From Mycosarcoma maydis (Eukaryota > Basidiomycota > Ustilaginomycetes > Ustilaginales), in contig NC_026478.1 of assembly GCF_000328475.2 (NCBI RefSeq), positions 2,170,001 through 2,234,000 on the forward strand: 64,000 nucleotides of DNA, given 5' to 3'. A program made the translations under genes and the position numbers. The notes beneath the pieces were generated by a model. The model was not told the origin of the DNA. It ran no database searches and saw only the letters and a list, made by a program, of their open reading frames with translations. Positions 33,401 to 42,383 of this stretch are shown here, piece by piece; position 1 is the first letter of the stretch, and every line of letters starts with the position of its first letter.

Positions 33401-34057
33401 CGCATCCGTCGCTTCATCAACGGCAAATGGCAGCGCGAGATGGTGCGGGATCCCGCCGTCATCAACGCCTACCTCACACAACGTAAAAAGATCGAGGACG
33501 AAGCCATTGCAACTGAAGATTTGCTACCTACCGGTGACGCGGCGATCGACATGGCCCGTATGAAGCGACTGCAGGAGGAGCTCGCGCAGCGCAAGAAGAA
33601 CCAGGAGCGACGTATTCAGCGCAAGAATGCCAAAGCTGCTGCCGAAGGTCTGGCAATTCCAGGTGGTTACAAAAGCTTGCTCAACAAGACTGATACCAAG
33701 CGACGCTGTGGTCGATGTGGAGAGGTTGGTCACATGTCAACGAATACGTCTTGCCCCATGTTCCCCAAGGATGGTGGTAAGAATGGGGCAGGTGGGGCTG
33801 CTGGCAGCGGTGGACCAGGTACGCCAGGTACGCCGGCGAGTGGAGCCAGGCCAGGAATGCCGCATCTCGCCAGCGGCGGAGGCTTCTTTGGTCCTGGTAT
33901 GGGTATGGGCATTGGAATCGCGAGTGCCGGGCCTATGACGCCCATGACACCGGCAGCACAAACGCCAGTCGACTCTCCAATTCCGTCGCAGAGTCCCGCG
34001 CCTGGGAGCGGTGCTCCGACACCAGGGCTCAAGTTGAAGCTCAAAAAGAAGGCGTGA
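30413..34057 (+). CDS. TAF1: TFIID subunit TAF1
   Basis: The protein has 1214 residues; I take the ATG giving MEDEQNAALHLGGLALGNVL, because the frame opens six codons earlier at a GTG. The central part (about 390-870) matches the TAF1 core, with FNHDLFRGTWTRGIIWD, the YVLYEYSEEYPPLLSKIGMG block and the following winged-helix-like region. A zinc knuckle (CGRCGEVGHMSTNTSCP) lies near 1098-1114 with the C-X2-C-X4-H-X6-C spacing of TAF1. TAF1 is the largest TFIID subunit and helps place the complex on core promoters. No bromodomain is visible: the protein ends in a Gly/Pro/Met-rich tail after the knuckle, similar to the yeast form that relies on a separate bromodomain partner. Next downstream, in the same direction, is the GCFC gene. 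Confidence 0.93.
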   Translation: MEDEQNAALHLGGLALGNVLRDLGIDEQHQSDLERLGIASGSGRIKQEDIYNDRFADDDDDLGDSYRRNGSSTKDWETEVDDEMRRELASERDSEERAELDRYYRQGLAQLEQPRAPLRGEDDDFDDSDEEEDVPLSQQPSRIQLNGHAIQTNDFSRFGAGIIKVKEERDDERDMALLSAPLPTSSSTVSSTLPSLALPSARSPRLDSPQPPSQPSHQPYITGAPPSRPYVDMEEVRQHFPDFEPGKILNFTELFATRPPKKRKLGSTAARFHIIAEDELPVPKSTREELIRSSSLRPHHTPILSTLTRELESTAARAGQAEFATEDIELAVISTPGVKADKGNAVLAPVELDDWEDRIVWDVPLHSRSLAVTSIQVDETESQSASQPHLAPTQAAPAVDKPFNHDLFRGTWTRGIIWDAQTPFEAFDKLVLDMNDPQMMLEEDLGPKTKQNSLLRADAPVVSAAAQRDLARRQAELDPLNLSNDKFYEQTREHRQRVRQTLGKLVVQHAWPAIKLQLPWYKTKLTKAEARSFHRPAMQFPTNMPLHFSKTISSKKKKEGAGARKAKDPNEMLRTTRDLTLKDTGPYVLYEYSEEYPPLLSKIGMGSLLVNYYRKKDAKDEHVPKMDIGEPYLLDVADESPFMKFGNIERGQVQPTLYNNMIRAPLFRHKPAHTDFLLIRSTTKNEIRYYLREIRNLFVVGQTYPVQPIPGPHARLITNNIKYRLQMIAYKLIQKSQRQRIKIHRLMRYFPDQNELQMRQRLKEFMEYNRKAGDVNQGFWKLKPHIVVPEEAELLKMLPPENICLAESMQVGQRHLLDCGYTNTAEGDDDDESKMDIEQLLAPWITSKNFINATQGKAMLKLHGDGDPTGRGEAFSFIRVSMKEIFLRADEDAEERLAQAEAEAKSKSGHKYSVAEQQAVYRSEIDRIWNAQCRSLSNPVPPKLTAEDERRALLQANGGARPDARGGGRGESVRRDRSPSTMSTVNGDGEKSTKVLRIRRFINGKWQREMVRDPAVINAYLTQRKKIEDEAIATEDLLPTGDAAIDMARMKRLQEELAQRKKNQERRIQRKNAKAAAEGLAIPGGYKSLLNKTDTKRRCGRCGEVGHMSTNTSCPMFPKDGGKNGAGGAAGSGGPGTPGTPASGARPGMPHLASGGGFFGPGMGMGIGIASAGPMTPMTPAAQTPVDSPIPSQSPAPGSGAPTPGLKLKLKKKA

Positions 34058-34442
34058 GGCAAAAATGCGCTCACAAGAAAGCGCAAACGACGACTTGATC
34101 CTGTCGCTTTCCTTATCAATTCCAGCACTCAGGGGCAACGAATATGTATTTGTATCTCTATTCGCATCCATGTTTAGCGTTGTGACTTGTCGTTGCTGCA
34201 ACGCCGTGTTCTATCAGTTTGCGCGAGGTTGTATTCACGATTCGTGATTCACGATTAAGTTAGCAGAAGGGTCGTTCAGGGTTTATTGAGAAATTTCGGG
34301 ATCCGGAAATCGAGCAGTCGTGAGTGGAGGACAAAGTTTCTGGAACTGAGCTGTTTCTTGGACTCTTCCACGTCTGTTCTGATTGCGCTATCACACCACA
34401 AGTTCTCAAGGCCAGCCTCATGCTGATACCACACGTACCAAC
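34058..34442. other. Short intergenic region between TAF1 and the GCFC gene
   Basis: This 385-bp spacer separates two plus-strand genes. It contains one compact 7-bp family element at 34233-34256, where CACGATT, CGTGATT and CACGATT alternate in orientation. No gene is seen. Confidence 0.6.
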
Positions 34443-37235
34443 ATGAAAGATGACGCCAATTTTGTCAAGAGAAGCAAACCGAGAGGTTCAGCTTCGATTA
34501 CCACCGCCACCTACGACGATGAATCAGATGCGGTGGCTGGAGCATCAAATGGTTCCACTAGGCGGTTGGCGGTAAATGGAAACGCTCAAGCGACCAGTGT
34601 GACGATAGGAGCTGCCCCTACGACTCCGCATCGCTCTTTGACAGGGATTGATGCACATGAAGATGACAAAGAGGAAAGCACAGATGCTTCGAGCGTTGTC
34701 TTTCGGGCGCGAACAAAGGGTGCAAAAGGGACATCGTTCTCTTCTTCAGCAGCAGCAAGCTCAAGCAGATATGCCACAGAAAGAATGTCAGGATCAATAT
34801 CTAAACAGCAATCAAGAGGAATTTCGATGTACGACGATGATGCTGCCGACAGCGATGACACTTTTGAAATCCGACGCTCAAAGCTCAGCATGGCTGGCAA
34901 GCAGGCCAGGAGAGCTGAGGGCTCATCGCTCTCGACAGCATCATCAGATACACCAAAACGATCGACTCCTCTACGTCCTACCTCATTTCAAGCACAACTC
35001 GCAGACGCAGCAGAGTCACCATCTGGCACCCCATCATCCAATCTGTATACATCCAACTACCTCGAGGAGCTACGTTCATCCACGCCCACAACACGCCCTC
35101 GAACTGTCAGTCCTGCTACCACCCAGTCAACCGGCCCAGGCACGCGCATCGACGTTCCCATGGTCGCGCAAACCTCTCGTATAGCTCTCAAAGACCATGC
35201 AGACGATGCGCTTGCAAGGGCCAAATTCGCCGCAGACTTTGCTCATAATGCTATTCCCAGCGAGCGCGTCATCCGCGCAGCCAAGGAGAAACGACCAAAG
35301 CTTCGTGCTGCCGCCTTGACCACCAAGTCTGATGACTTTATACCACTCGAACCTTTCTCCAAGTCATCCTCTGCACTGAAGATGTACAACGGCATGGAGG
35401 TCGACAACGGCCCACATCCACATTCACGTCTGCAGCGGGAGGAAGACGAACTAGGCGACGGCGAAGACGAGTTTGCCGAATTCACCGGTGCAACCGAACG
35501 CATTCCCATCGGCGAAAAGGCAACAAGGGAGTGGGAGGAGCGTCAAAGACGGGAGATGGAAGCTGCTGTGCAGGGCGATATCGACGAAGATCTGGGCGGG
35601 CTGGAAGAGATGGATGAAGATGAGCAAGAGTGGGAACGGGCGCAGTTGCGACGTACGCAGACATCACATCCTCAGTCTCGAGAGGCCTCTCCCTTCCGAC
35701 CGGCACCGATACCAGCATCGATACCGTTGCCATCGGTCGGCACTTGTTCTACGCGGCTGGAACTCACTCTGCGTGCATTGGAACAGAGTATTGCCGCATC
35801 TACAAGTGTGATCGACTCGGCAGCGAACGAGTTGGAGACAATCGAGGCGACGGAGAAGGAAAACAAGCTGGATGTGGCGGTGGTAGAAGATAAGGCGAGC
35901 TGGTTCAATGAGCTCGATGAGTTTGTGGCCAGCTTGGCCCGGTTCATGGAGGAAAAAGTGGCGAAATTGGAAGAAGTTGAGGTGCAGGCGTTGGAGTTGC
36001 TGAGGAGGCGGAACAGGATATTGAGCAGCATTCGGGCAAATTGGCTCGATAACAAGCTGAAAATTTGCCTCGACATTGTTCCCACTAAAAGCGCTGTAGT
36101 GGATCCTAGGGAGAACCAAGCGGATCCAAGCATGGACACAACCGATGATGCTCCTGTCGAAACGCAGACGCTCAGTGTTTCGCAACTGGACCATCTCTCG
36201 CCGGCCGACGAGCTATCCTTCACCCTGGCCCAACGGGAGATTGTCTCCAATCTCTCATCGATCTTTGCAGACGTTCAAGCACCTGAATACCTCGATCCTG
36301 CCTGTCGCGCTGCCGACACCACCAGCACCATGATTCCCACGCTTCCATTCGTCTCCAACCGCAACATTACTGCGGATTTGCACCCACGAAGCATCGTTTC
36401 GCGCTTTCAAGAATGGCGACGACTATACCCGGAAGAATACGCACAGGTATGGGGTGGACTCTCGCTCGCTCAGATATGGGAGTTTTACGCTCGACTCGAA
36501 CTCGTTCCTTGGTCCGCGCTACAACGGGCGTCAGAGCCAAAGCAGAGTGCGTGGCGAGAAGGTGCGGCTACGATTGCTCATTTCGGGTGGTTCACTGGTG
36601 CTTCTGATTACACCGATCGCGCACGAGTCACTACAGGAGAGCTTGCAGCGGGGGATGATGAAGTTCTGTCATCGCTGATATCCAACGTTCTGGTGAAGCA
36701 TTTGATCGAGCTGAGTCGAGGTGCATTCTCGCCGTGGTCAGCGGAGCAGACTGGGCAAGCTGTGGAAGCGGTGGATCTGGTGCAGACGGTGTTGGGCGCG
36801 GAAAATGCGACGAGTGTGAGTCTGGTAGAGGCGTTCTTGTCGGTGTTCAGAGTTGAAATCGAACACTTGAGCGAGGTTATGCAGCTTCCTTCCACAGCGA
36901 CGGCCGCCACCAGTGATTCGGACAGGATCGAAGCGGCAAAGGAGATAGCACAGCAAGTGGTTGATTGCTTGCTGAACAACCTGTCCAGCTGGTCTCGCGT
37001 TGCCAGTCTCTCCGCTGCAGATGGCCAAGCGACCACAGCGTTGGCCAAGCTTTACCAAGGACTGGTGGAGATGTTGCTGTGCGACGTGGTTACAGTCTTG
37101 TTCGACCGCCTGTCTCGAAGCTCGGTTCGAGGAGTGGAAGAGGTGGAGCGAGAGATGTGGAGACAGGTGCGCGAGACCGTTCCTCGTCACGTCGTGGCTC
37201 GTTCGCAGCGTCTTAGTGCGCTGCTCTCACGATGA
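34443..37235 (+). CDS. GCFC-domain protein (PAXBP1/GCFC2-like), splicing-associated
   Basis: The protein has 930 residues from the ATG giving MKDDANFVKRSKPRG; the open frame extends upstream only to a TTG. Signs of the family are an N-terminal disordered basic region, the AIPSERVIRAAKEKR motif (about 273-287), the acidic EDEFAEFTGATERIPIGEKA stretch, a coiled coil (about 430-540), and a C-terminal helical region with FQEWRRLYPEEYAQVWGGLS and LARLELVPW-like residues (about 650-700) that fits the GCFC domain. GCFC proteins are linked to spliceosome disassembly and intron-binding complexes. I assign the family with fair confidence but not the exact ortholog. It converges on UTP25 with 180 bases between. 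Confidence 0.78.
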   Translation: MKDDANFVKRSKPRGSASITTATYDDESDAVAGASNGSTRRLAVNGNAQATSVTIGAAPTTPHRSLTGIDAHEDDKEESTDASSVVFRARTKGAKGTSFSSSAAASSSRYATERMSGSISKQQSRGISMYDDDAADSDDTFEIRRSKLSMAGKQARRAEGSSLSTASSDTPKRSTPLRPTSFQAQLADAAESPSGTPSSNLYTSNYLEELRSSTPTTRPRTVSPATTQSTGPGTRIDVPMVAQTSRIALKDHADDALARAKFAADFAHNAIPSERVIRAAKEKRPKLRAAALTTKSDDFIPLEPFSKSSSALKMYNGMEVDNGPHPHSRLQREEDELGDGEDEFAEFTGATERIPIGEKATREWEERQRREMEAAVQGDIDEDLGGLEEMDEDEQEWERAQLRRTQTSHPQSREASPFRPAPIPASIPLPSVGTCSTRLELTLRALEQSIAASTSVIDSAANELETIEATEKENKLDVAVVEDKASWFNELDEFVASLARFMEEKVAKLEEVEVQALELLRRRNRILSSIRANWLDNKLKICLDIVPTKSAVVDPRENQADPSMDTTDDAPVETQTLSVSQLDHLSPADELSFTLAQREIVSNLSSIFADVQAPEYLDPACRAADTTSTMIPTLPFVSNRNITADLHPRSIVSRFQEWRRLYPEEYAQVWGGLSLAQIWEFYARLELVPWSALQRASEPKQSAWREGAATIAHFGWFTGASDYTDRARVTTGELAAGDDEVLSSLISNVLVKHLIELSRGAFSPWSAEQTGQAVEAVDLVQTVLGAENATSVSLVEAFLSVFRVEIEHLSEVMQLPSTATAATSDSDRIEAAKEIAQQVVDCLLNNLSSWSRVASLSAADGQATTALAKLYQGLVEMLLCDVVTVLFDRLSRSSVRGVEEVEREMWRQVRETVPRHVVARSQRLSALLSR

Positions 37236-37415
37236 GGCTGGTCCGATAGATGGCCGACAAGAATCACGAATGCTGCTTCAGATAATGGGATTGATTTCAT
37301 CTGGACTTTGAATAACCTTTGTACAGAAGAATGTATGACATTCGTGATTACCACTCGGCACGCCTGTCTCGTCACAGCTCACGCCTGTTGCTTATCGCTA
37401 CACACTGACGACGAT

Positions 37416-39524
37416 TTAGACAAATTTCCATGTGGCCTTATCTGCCACCACCATCTGCTTTGCCTGTTCGCTACCCACTACCTTTTCCAGCGCCATCAAG
37501 TCGTACTTGCTATACACAACGTACGTCGACACTTGATTCGGATCGATTTCTTGTTCGTCGTCATGCGCATCTCCTCTGCCCTTGGCCAAATCGGCTTTTG
37601 TGACGAACGGGAATTCCAAGACTTCGGAAAAGAATCTGGCGTTCTGGGGCAGTTGGTAGAAGACGACGGTCTGGACGCCTCGCAACTTGAATCTGCGGTA
37701 GAAATGCGCTCGCTCCGTCAAGAGTAGGAAGCGCTTTTTGGCGCTGAAGAAGCTTTCTCTTGCGCGACGGATGTCCTTGGGACTCGAGTACTCGGAGATG
37801 CTTGTGTACGAAAGGTTGGCAGTTTGGCCCGGTTTGCGTTTCTCGTTGTGCTCGCGCAGGAACGCGTCGAGACGGACAAAGTCAAAGTAGCTGGGTACGA
37901 CGATGAGCGTGTGACTGCTGGCAATCGCGGATTTGCTCAATTGTTGGAGCGTTTTGTTGGTAAAGTGGGCAAAACGCAGGTCGGGTTCGGCGTGAGGATT
38001 GGCAGCTTCAAATCGGCTGAACATGTGTCGAACGCCAGAAACAACTCGACTCATCTCTGCTTGAGTCTCGCTGGTAGATGCGATGGTCCGGATCTTACCG
38101 GCAATATTGTTCAGCTTATGATTGTAGACCGATCGCAGCGACGGGAAGTCGTACGCTGAAAGCAGCACTGTCTGCCTAAACATTGCCGCTCGATTATCAA
38201 GGTAGAATTGCTTCACCCTCGAGAAATCTGTATCCCTGCTCTGTCGAGGAATCTGGTTCAGCCTCTCCATGACAAATTCCAGATGCTCCCAATTCTGCAT
38301 GCTGATCACATCGGTTTGATCAACAATCAGCATCTCGATGCTGGACAGGAAATCGCTATCGCCTTTGTCCTTTTCGATGCCCAACCTCAATCCGAGCGGA
38401 GAAGCGACGATCACATCGGAATCGTAAAATCCAGAAAAGAGTTTGAGACTTTTGCGGGTGACTTTGAGCCCGAGCTTGAACGAGTCATCGATGTTGCCTG
38501 CAAAATTGGCGATGTGGTCTTGCGGGTATTTGGCCGCGACGGCAGGATCGGCGAGCTTGTCGACCGCTCCTTCTGGGAGGTCGTATTCTTTCGAGAAACG
38601 AGATTTGTTGTCGACCTGAGAGCACAGGCTGAATTTGGTCAGCAGGTCGACCCATTCGAGCGCTGAGTTACGGAAGGGAAGCAGAATGAGCACTTTGGGT
38701 CGGGTGAAACCCTGATCGCGAAGATCCAAATCGTCGCTATCGGTGGAAGCGCTGTTGGCAGCAGCGAGCTTGGCGAGTTTCTCGTTGTTCTTGAGCACGC
38801 GACGACGCGTCTTTGCAATATGCGACATGGCATGCATGGCAAGCACCTGTCGGTACTGCGGTCGATCGTTGAGTGCGACGTTGGCATCGCAGAAATCGGC
38901 GTAGCTTGCCAGCGTAGTCGCGAGCGCTTTGTGGAGCGGTGTTGGCGCCGTGTACTTTTTGGCAGTGAATGCATTGAAAGCTTCGAGCACTTTGACTTGG
39001 GGCTGACCGCGGTACTGCCGCGCATCAAAGTCCGGAATCGAAGGTGTCGAAGTAGCGATCTGCGTTGCGAGTGCTGGAAGAGTAGACCGAGAAGTGGACC
39101 ACGTAAGCGATGTGACGGATTCGGGAAGCTTGGAGACGATTTGCGCGTGAGGGCCATCCGAACCAAAGTGGGCGTCGAACGCTGTGGACTGCTTCTGCTT
39201 TTGCTGCTTGCTCGATGAGAAAGAGGAGGCTGTAGCGGCATCCTCCTCGTCCTCGTCCGAGTCTTCGCCTACCAGCTCAGCACCATCCTGTGCGTTTGCT
39301 GGAGATGAAGTAGAGCCATCTGATACCATAGCGACCTTGCTGCGTTTTGAAGGTGAAGTGGCCGAGGTTGCGACAACCGTGGAAGTGGAAGCGGTTGCTT
39401 GCTGAGCGGCTGCAGCTTTGCGAGTGATCTTGTCGTAATGGGTGAGATTGGACGAGCGCTGTCGCTTGCCCGGTCGAGCCGCACTCACATTGATGAGTGT
39501 GAGCAGCTTGAGTGTTGGATCCAT
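37416..39524 (-). CDS. UTP25: U3 small nucleolar RNA-associated protein 25
   Basis: The protein has 702 residues from an ATG. After a low-complexity N terminus it carries the UTP25/DEF body: FDAHFG near 120, LILLPFRNSALEWVDLL, DVIVASPLGLRLGIEKDK, MLIVDQTDVISMQNWEHL, then FRQTVLLSAYDFPSLRSVYN and a C-terminal RFLLLTERAHFYRRFKLRG block. UTP25 is a helicase-like protein of the small-subunit processome in the nucleolus. The helicase motif II is degenerate here (VDQT in place of DEAD), as is normal for this family, so it should not be read as an active helicase. Length fits the yeast protein. It is divergent from LSG1 with a 0.5-kb shared promoter. Confidence 0.95.
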   Translation of the reverse strand: MDPTLKLLTLINVSAARPGKRQRSSNLTHYDKITRKAAAAQQATASTSTVVATSATSPSKRSKVAMVSDGSTSSPANAQDGAELVGEDSDEDEEDAATASSFSSSKQQKQKQSTAFDAHFGSDGPHAQIVSKLPESVTSLTWSTSRSTLPALATQIATSTPSIPDFDARQYRGQPQVKVLEAFNAFTAKKYTAPTPLHKALATTLASYADFCDANVALNDRPQYRQVLAMHAMSHIAKTRRRVLKNNEKLAKLAAANSASTDSDDLDLRDQGFTRPKVLILLPFRNSALEWVDLLTKFSLCSQVDNKSRFSKEYDLPEGAVDKLADPAVAAKYPQDHIANFAGNIDDSFKLGLKVTRKSLKLFSGFYDSDVIVASPLGLRLGIEKDKGDSDFLSSIEMLIVDQTDVISMQNWEHLEFVMERLNQIPRQSRDTDFSRVKQFYLDNRAAMFRQTVLLSAYDFPSLRSVYNHKLNNIAGKIRTIASTSETQAEMSRVVSGVRHMFSRFEAANPHAEPDLRFAHFTNKTLQQLSKSAIASSHTLIVVPSYFDFVRLDAFLREHNEKRKPGQTANLSYTSISEYSSPKDIRRARESFFSAKKRFLLLTERAHFYRRFKLRGVQTVVFYQLPQNARFFSEVLEFPFVTKADLAKGRGDAHDDEQEIDPNQVSTYVVYSKYDLMALEKVVGSEQAKQMVVADKATWKFV

Positions 39525-40020
39525 ATCCGTCGATGTAGTGCGTTGGAGGTGTTCGAGATGGTGGTCCCGCTGGAAGAATTAACAATTCGTGATTGCTGCA
39601 TGACAAGCCACAGAGAGAGAAGAGAAAAAGCGCAACTGCAGACCGCGAAGCTGATCCGCGAAACAACCGAGAAATCGTGAATCAAACTCCCCGAAAAAAA
39701 TGGAAAAGGGTCTCAGATAACTCACACTCACGACTTGGTCGCGAGAGGTGTGAGTCGTGAGTGTGGAGGATAATTGGAAAAATTTCACCATCCTGCCGTG
39801 GACATTTTTCTTGTCGAAAAAACAAAGTTAGCAGAACAGTCACCAGTCTGCGTTCTCAAACACGAAAGCGGCTCAGTCAAACGAAGCTATCAAGAAACGA
39901 AGAAACACAAATCGTGAATCGTGAATCGCCGAAGTAGCCACCGATTGGCGAACTAGAGATATACAGCTTGTCTTTGATCAACCATTCATTCCGATCATAC
40001 CAACTGGGCCGTGAAACAAG
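39525..40020. promoter_or_regulatory. Shared divergent promoter of UTP25 and LSG1
   Basis: This 496-bp region serves two ribosome-assembly genes pointing away from each other. It holds copies of the 7-bp family near 39587, 39674 and 39908-39924 and a perfect 13-bp inverted repeat at 39723-39765. No coding frame is supported. Confidence 0.65.
39723..39765. repeat. 13-bp perfect inverted repeat
   Basis: Left arm CACACTCACGACT at 39723-39735 and right arm AGTCGTGAGTGTG at 39753-39765 are exact reverse complements, separated by 17 bases. It lies midway between the UTP25 and LSG1 starts. The arms contain the ACTCACGACT element seen singly elsewhere in the window. It could be a binding site for a dimeric regulator or could form a hairpin. 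Confidence 0.92.
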
Positions 40021-42213
40021 ATGCCGCTCGCTCAGTCCAAAAACACCGTCGGTCTCGGAAGAGCCATCCTTAACAGAAAGGCAAAAGAAGCAAAACAACG
40101 AAACCAGACCGAGTTCCACACCACCGATATCAACAATTACGGCTCTGTGTCCAACCTTCGTTCCGTCACCCACCAGGGCGATCTTGAGGAGTTTCTCAAC
40201 ACCGCCTCTTTGGCCGATGCCGATTTCACTGCAGAGAGGAGGAACGGTGGCGTAACCATCATCACGGCTCCCGACCGCGAACGAACCCGCCACAACCCTT
40301 ACTTGCTTACAGGTCAGGAAGAGCAAGAGGTACTCAAAAAGCATGTTCAGAACAAGGAGCGTCTGCGTGTTCCCAGACGTCCCGAATGGACCAGTGCAAC
40401 CACTCGTGCACAGCTCGAACGAGCCGAAAAGGACGGCTTCCTCGAGTGGAGGCGAGGTCTCGCGGAGCTGCAGGAGGGCGTTGGTTTGGTGCTCACGCCC
40501 TTTGAGAGGAACCTCGAGGTGTGGCGTCAGCTCTGGCGTGTCATCGAGCGAAGTCATCTCGTAGTGCAGATTGTTGATGCGAGGAATCCGCTCCGCTTCC
40601 GATGTGAGGATCTCGAAAAGTATGTCTCGAGTCTCGGCATCGGTTCCACCAACGGAATCGAATACCTCGGAGAGCACTCGGCGGAAAAGGGGCCTAGAAG
40701 GAATCTGCTCCTTATCAACAAGGCCGATCTGCTAGACGATGAGCAGAGAAAGTACTGGGCCGATTATTTTGACGCACAAGGCATTCAGTATGCATTCTTC
40801 AGTGCGGCCAATGCTGCTGCCATCCAGCTTGCCCGCGCAGAGGAAGAGGAGCGATTGCGCCTCGAGCAGCTCAAACTCGCAGAGCCACAAGATGACGACG
40901 ACGACGACGACGAAGATGACGAAGATGACGAGGAGGAAGAGGAGGAAGAGGAGGAGAAACATGTTGATGGTGAGCTGGAAGCATCCTCTGCTGCTGCCGA
41001 CGAAACGGCCAAGGATGCTAAGTCTCTGATCGGCCAAGAAGCCAGCGACCGTGTGCTGGACCACTCACAGGATGCTGTTCGCGACAGTTTGGTCGCCGAA
41101 AAGACGTCCGCACAAGATAACACAGTTGACACTGCCGCTGCCGCTGCTGCTATGCCCGCTACTCACGATCCAACTCGCGTGCTCAACGTGCTCGAACTCG
41201 AGGAGCTCTTCATGGCTTGCGCACCTTCTCTCGACGACTTTGCCATCGATGGCCAACCGGCACCCTCGAAACTAGTCGTTGGTCTTGTCGGATATCCAAA
41301 CGTCGGTAAATCATCTACCATCAACGCGCTGCTCGGAGAAAAGAAGGTGTCGGTCTCGTCGACCCCTGGCAAAACGAAACACTTCCAGACCATCCATCTC
41401 TCTCCCACAACGGTACTATGTGATTGCCCCGGTCTCGTGTTCCCGCAGTTTGCCACCACGTCAGCAGAACTGGTTTGTGATGGCGTGCTGCCTATTGACC
41501 AGATGCGAGAGTACACTGCGCCCGCAGAATTGGTCGCCAAGAGGATTCCCAAAGATATCGTCGAAGGCACCTACGGTATCCGAATCGAGACGCTAACCGA
41601 AGAGGAGGGCGGTAACGGTGTACCTACCGGTCTCGAGATGCTTACCGCCTACGCCGTTGCCCGAGGCTACACGCGTCAAGGTCAGGGCAACCCAGACGAG
41701 TCGCGTGCAGTGAGATACGTCCTCAAAGACTATGTCAACGCCAAACTGCTCTACAGCCATCCACCACCTGGCATCGATGCGGATCTGTACAATGCAGCTC
41801 AACGAGAACGTGCACGTGCAGCACTCGCCGGTCGCAAATACAATGCGTCTACAGCCGCAAACCTCGCCGAGTACGCCGATGCCACCAGCGGTGCTGCAGA
41901 CATGGACGACCTTGATGCGGACCTTCAAACCGAGCTTGCCGCGCTGACGAAACGCCAAGGCTCAGGTGTGCCACGTCAATCGGCTAAATCCAAGGCGTTG
42001 GACTCGGCGTTTTTCGAAACCATGGCTTCGTCCAAACCGACGATCGTGGGAAGGACCGGCATGCCGACTGCCGCTATTCAGGGTAGGATCGCGAACGACG
42101 GTTCGGTGATTCGAAATGGCGGTGCGCAACAGCAGCAGGGTCAGTCGAACAGCAAGAAACACAACAAGGCGAACAAGCGGAAAAAACAGCGCTCAGGTGC
42201 TGGTTTTGATTGA
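40021..42213 (+). CDS. LSG1: Large-subunit GTPase LSG1
   Basis: The protein has 730 residues from the ATG. It is a circularly permuted GTPase: the G4 motif NKAD (about 232-236) and the preceding VQIVDARNPL come before the P-loop GYPNVGKSS (about 423-431), and the G3 motif DCPG follows near 467. The MPLAQSKNTVGLGRAILNRK start is typical of LSG1. A long acidic Asp/Glu tract (about 295-320) splits G4 from G1, and the tail is basic and Lys-rich. In the family LSG1 is cytoplasmic and releases the export adaptor NMD3 from pre-60S particles. All G motifs are intact. Its 3' end converges on the mL49 gene with 170 bases between. Confidence 0.97.
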   Translation: MPLAQSKNTVGLGRAILNRKAKEAKQRNQTEFHTTDINNYGSVSNLRSVTHQGDLEEFLNTASLADADFTAERRNGGVTIITAPDRERTRHNPYLLTGQEEQEVLKKHVQNKERLRVPRRPEWTSATTRAQLERAEKDGFLEWRRGLAELQEGVGLVLTPFERNLEVWRQLWRVIERSHLVVQIVDARNPLRFRCEDLEKYVSSLGIGSTNGIEYLGEHSAEKGPRRNLLLINKADLLDDEQRKYWADYFDAQGIQYAFFSAANAAAIQLARAEEEERLRLEQLKLAEPQDDDDDDDEDDEDDEEEEEEEEEKHVDGELEASSAAADETAKDAKSLIGQEASDRVLDHSQDAVRDSLVAEKTSAQDNTVDTAAAAAAMPATHDPTRVLNVLELEELFMACAPSLDDFAIDGQPAPSKLVVGLVGYPNVGKSSTINALLGEKKVSVSSTPGKTKHFQTIHLSPTTVLCDCPGLVFPQFATTSAELVCDGVLPIDQMREYTAPAELVAKRIPKDIVEGTYGIRIETLTEEEGGNGVPTGLEMLTAYAVARGYTRQGQGNPDESRAVRYVLKDYVNAKLLYSHPPPGIDADLYNAAQRERARAALAGRKYNASTAANLAEYADATSGAADMDDLDADLQTELAALTKRQGSGVPRQSAKSKALDSAFFETMASSKPTIVGRTGMPTAAIQGRIANDGSVIRNGGAQQQQGQSNSKKHNKANKRKKQRSGAGFD

Positions 42214-42383
42214 TTTCAGAAGCATCCATCATGCTTTTTTGTTCACATGTTTTTGTTCACATGGACACATCCGCTAATTCTATCACATTTCGTGGTTTGC
42301 CTTTTGACGGTCAGGAGTGTGTGGCTACTTGCAAGCTTGATTGAATGCGATGAGAAGAGACATGTGCGTGCGTGTGAAACGGT

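Noticed and set aside
37416..39524. Active DEAD-box helicase activity for UTP25
   Set aside because: The motif II position reads VDQT, and the family is known to lack helicase residues, so only a helicase-like fold is claimed.
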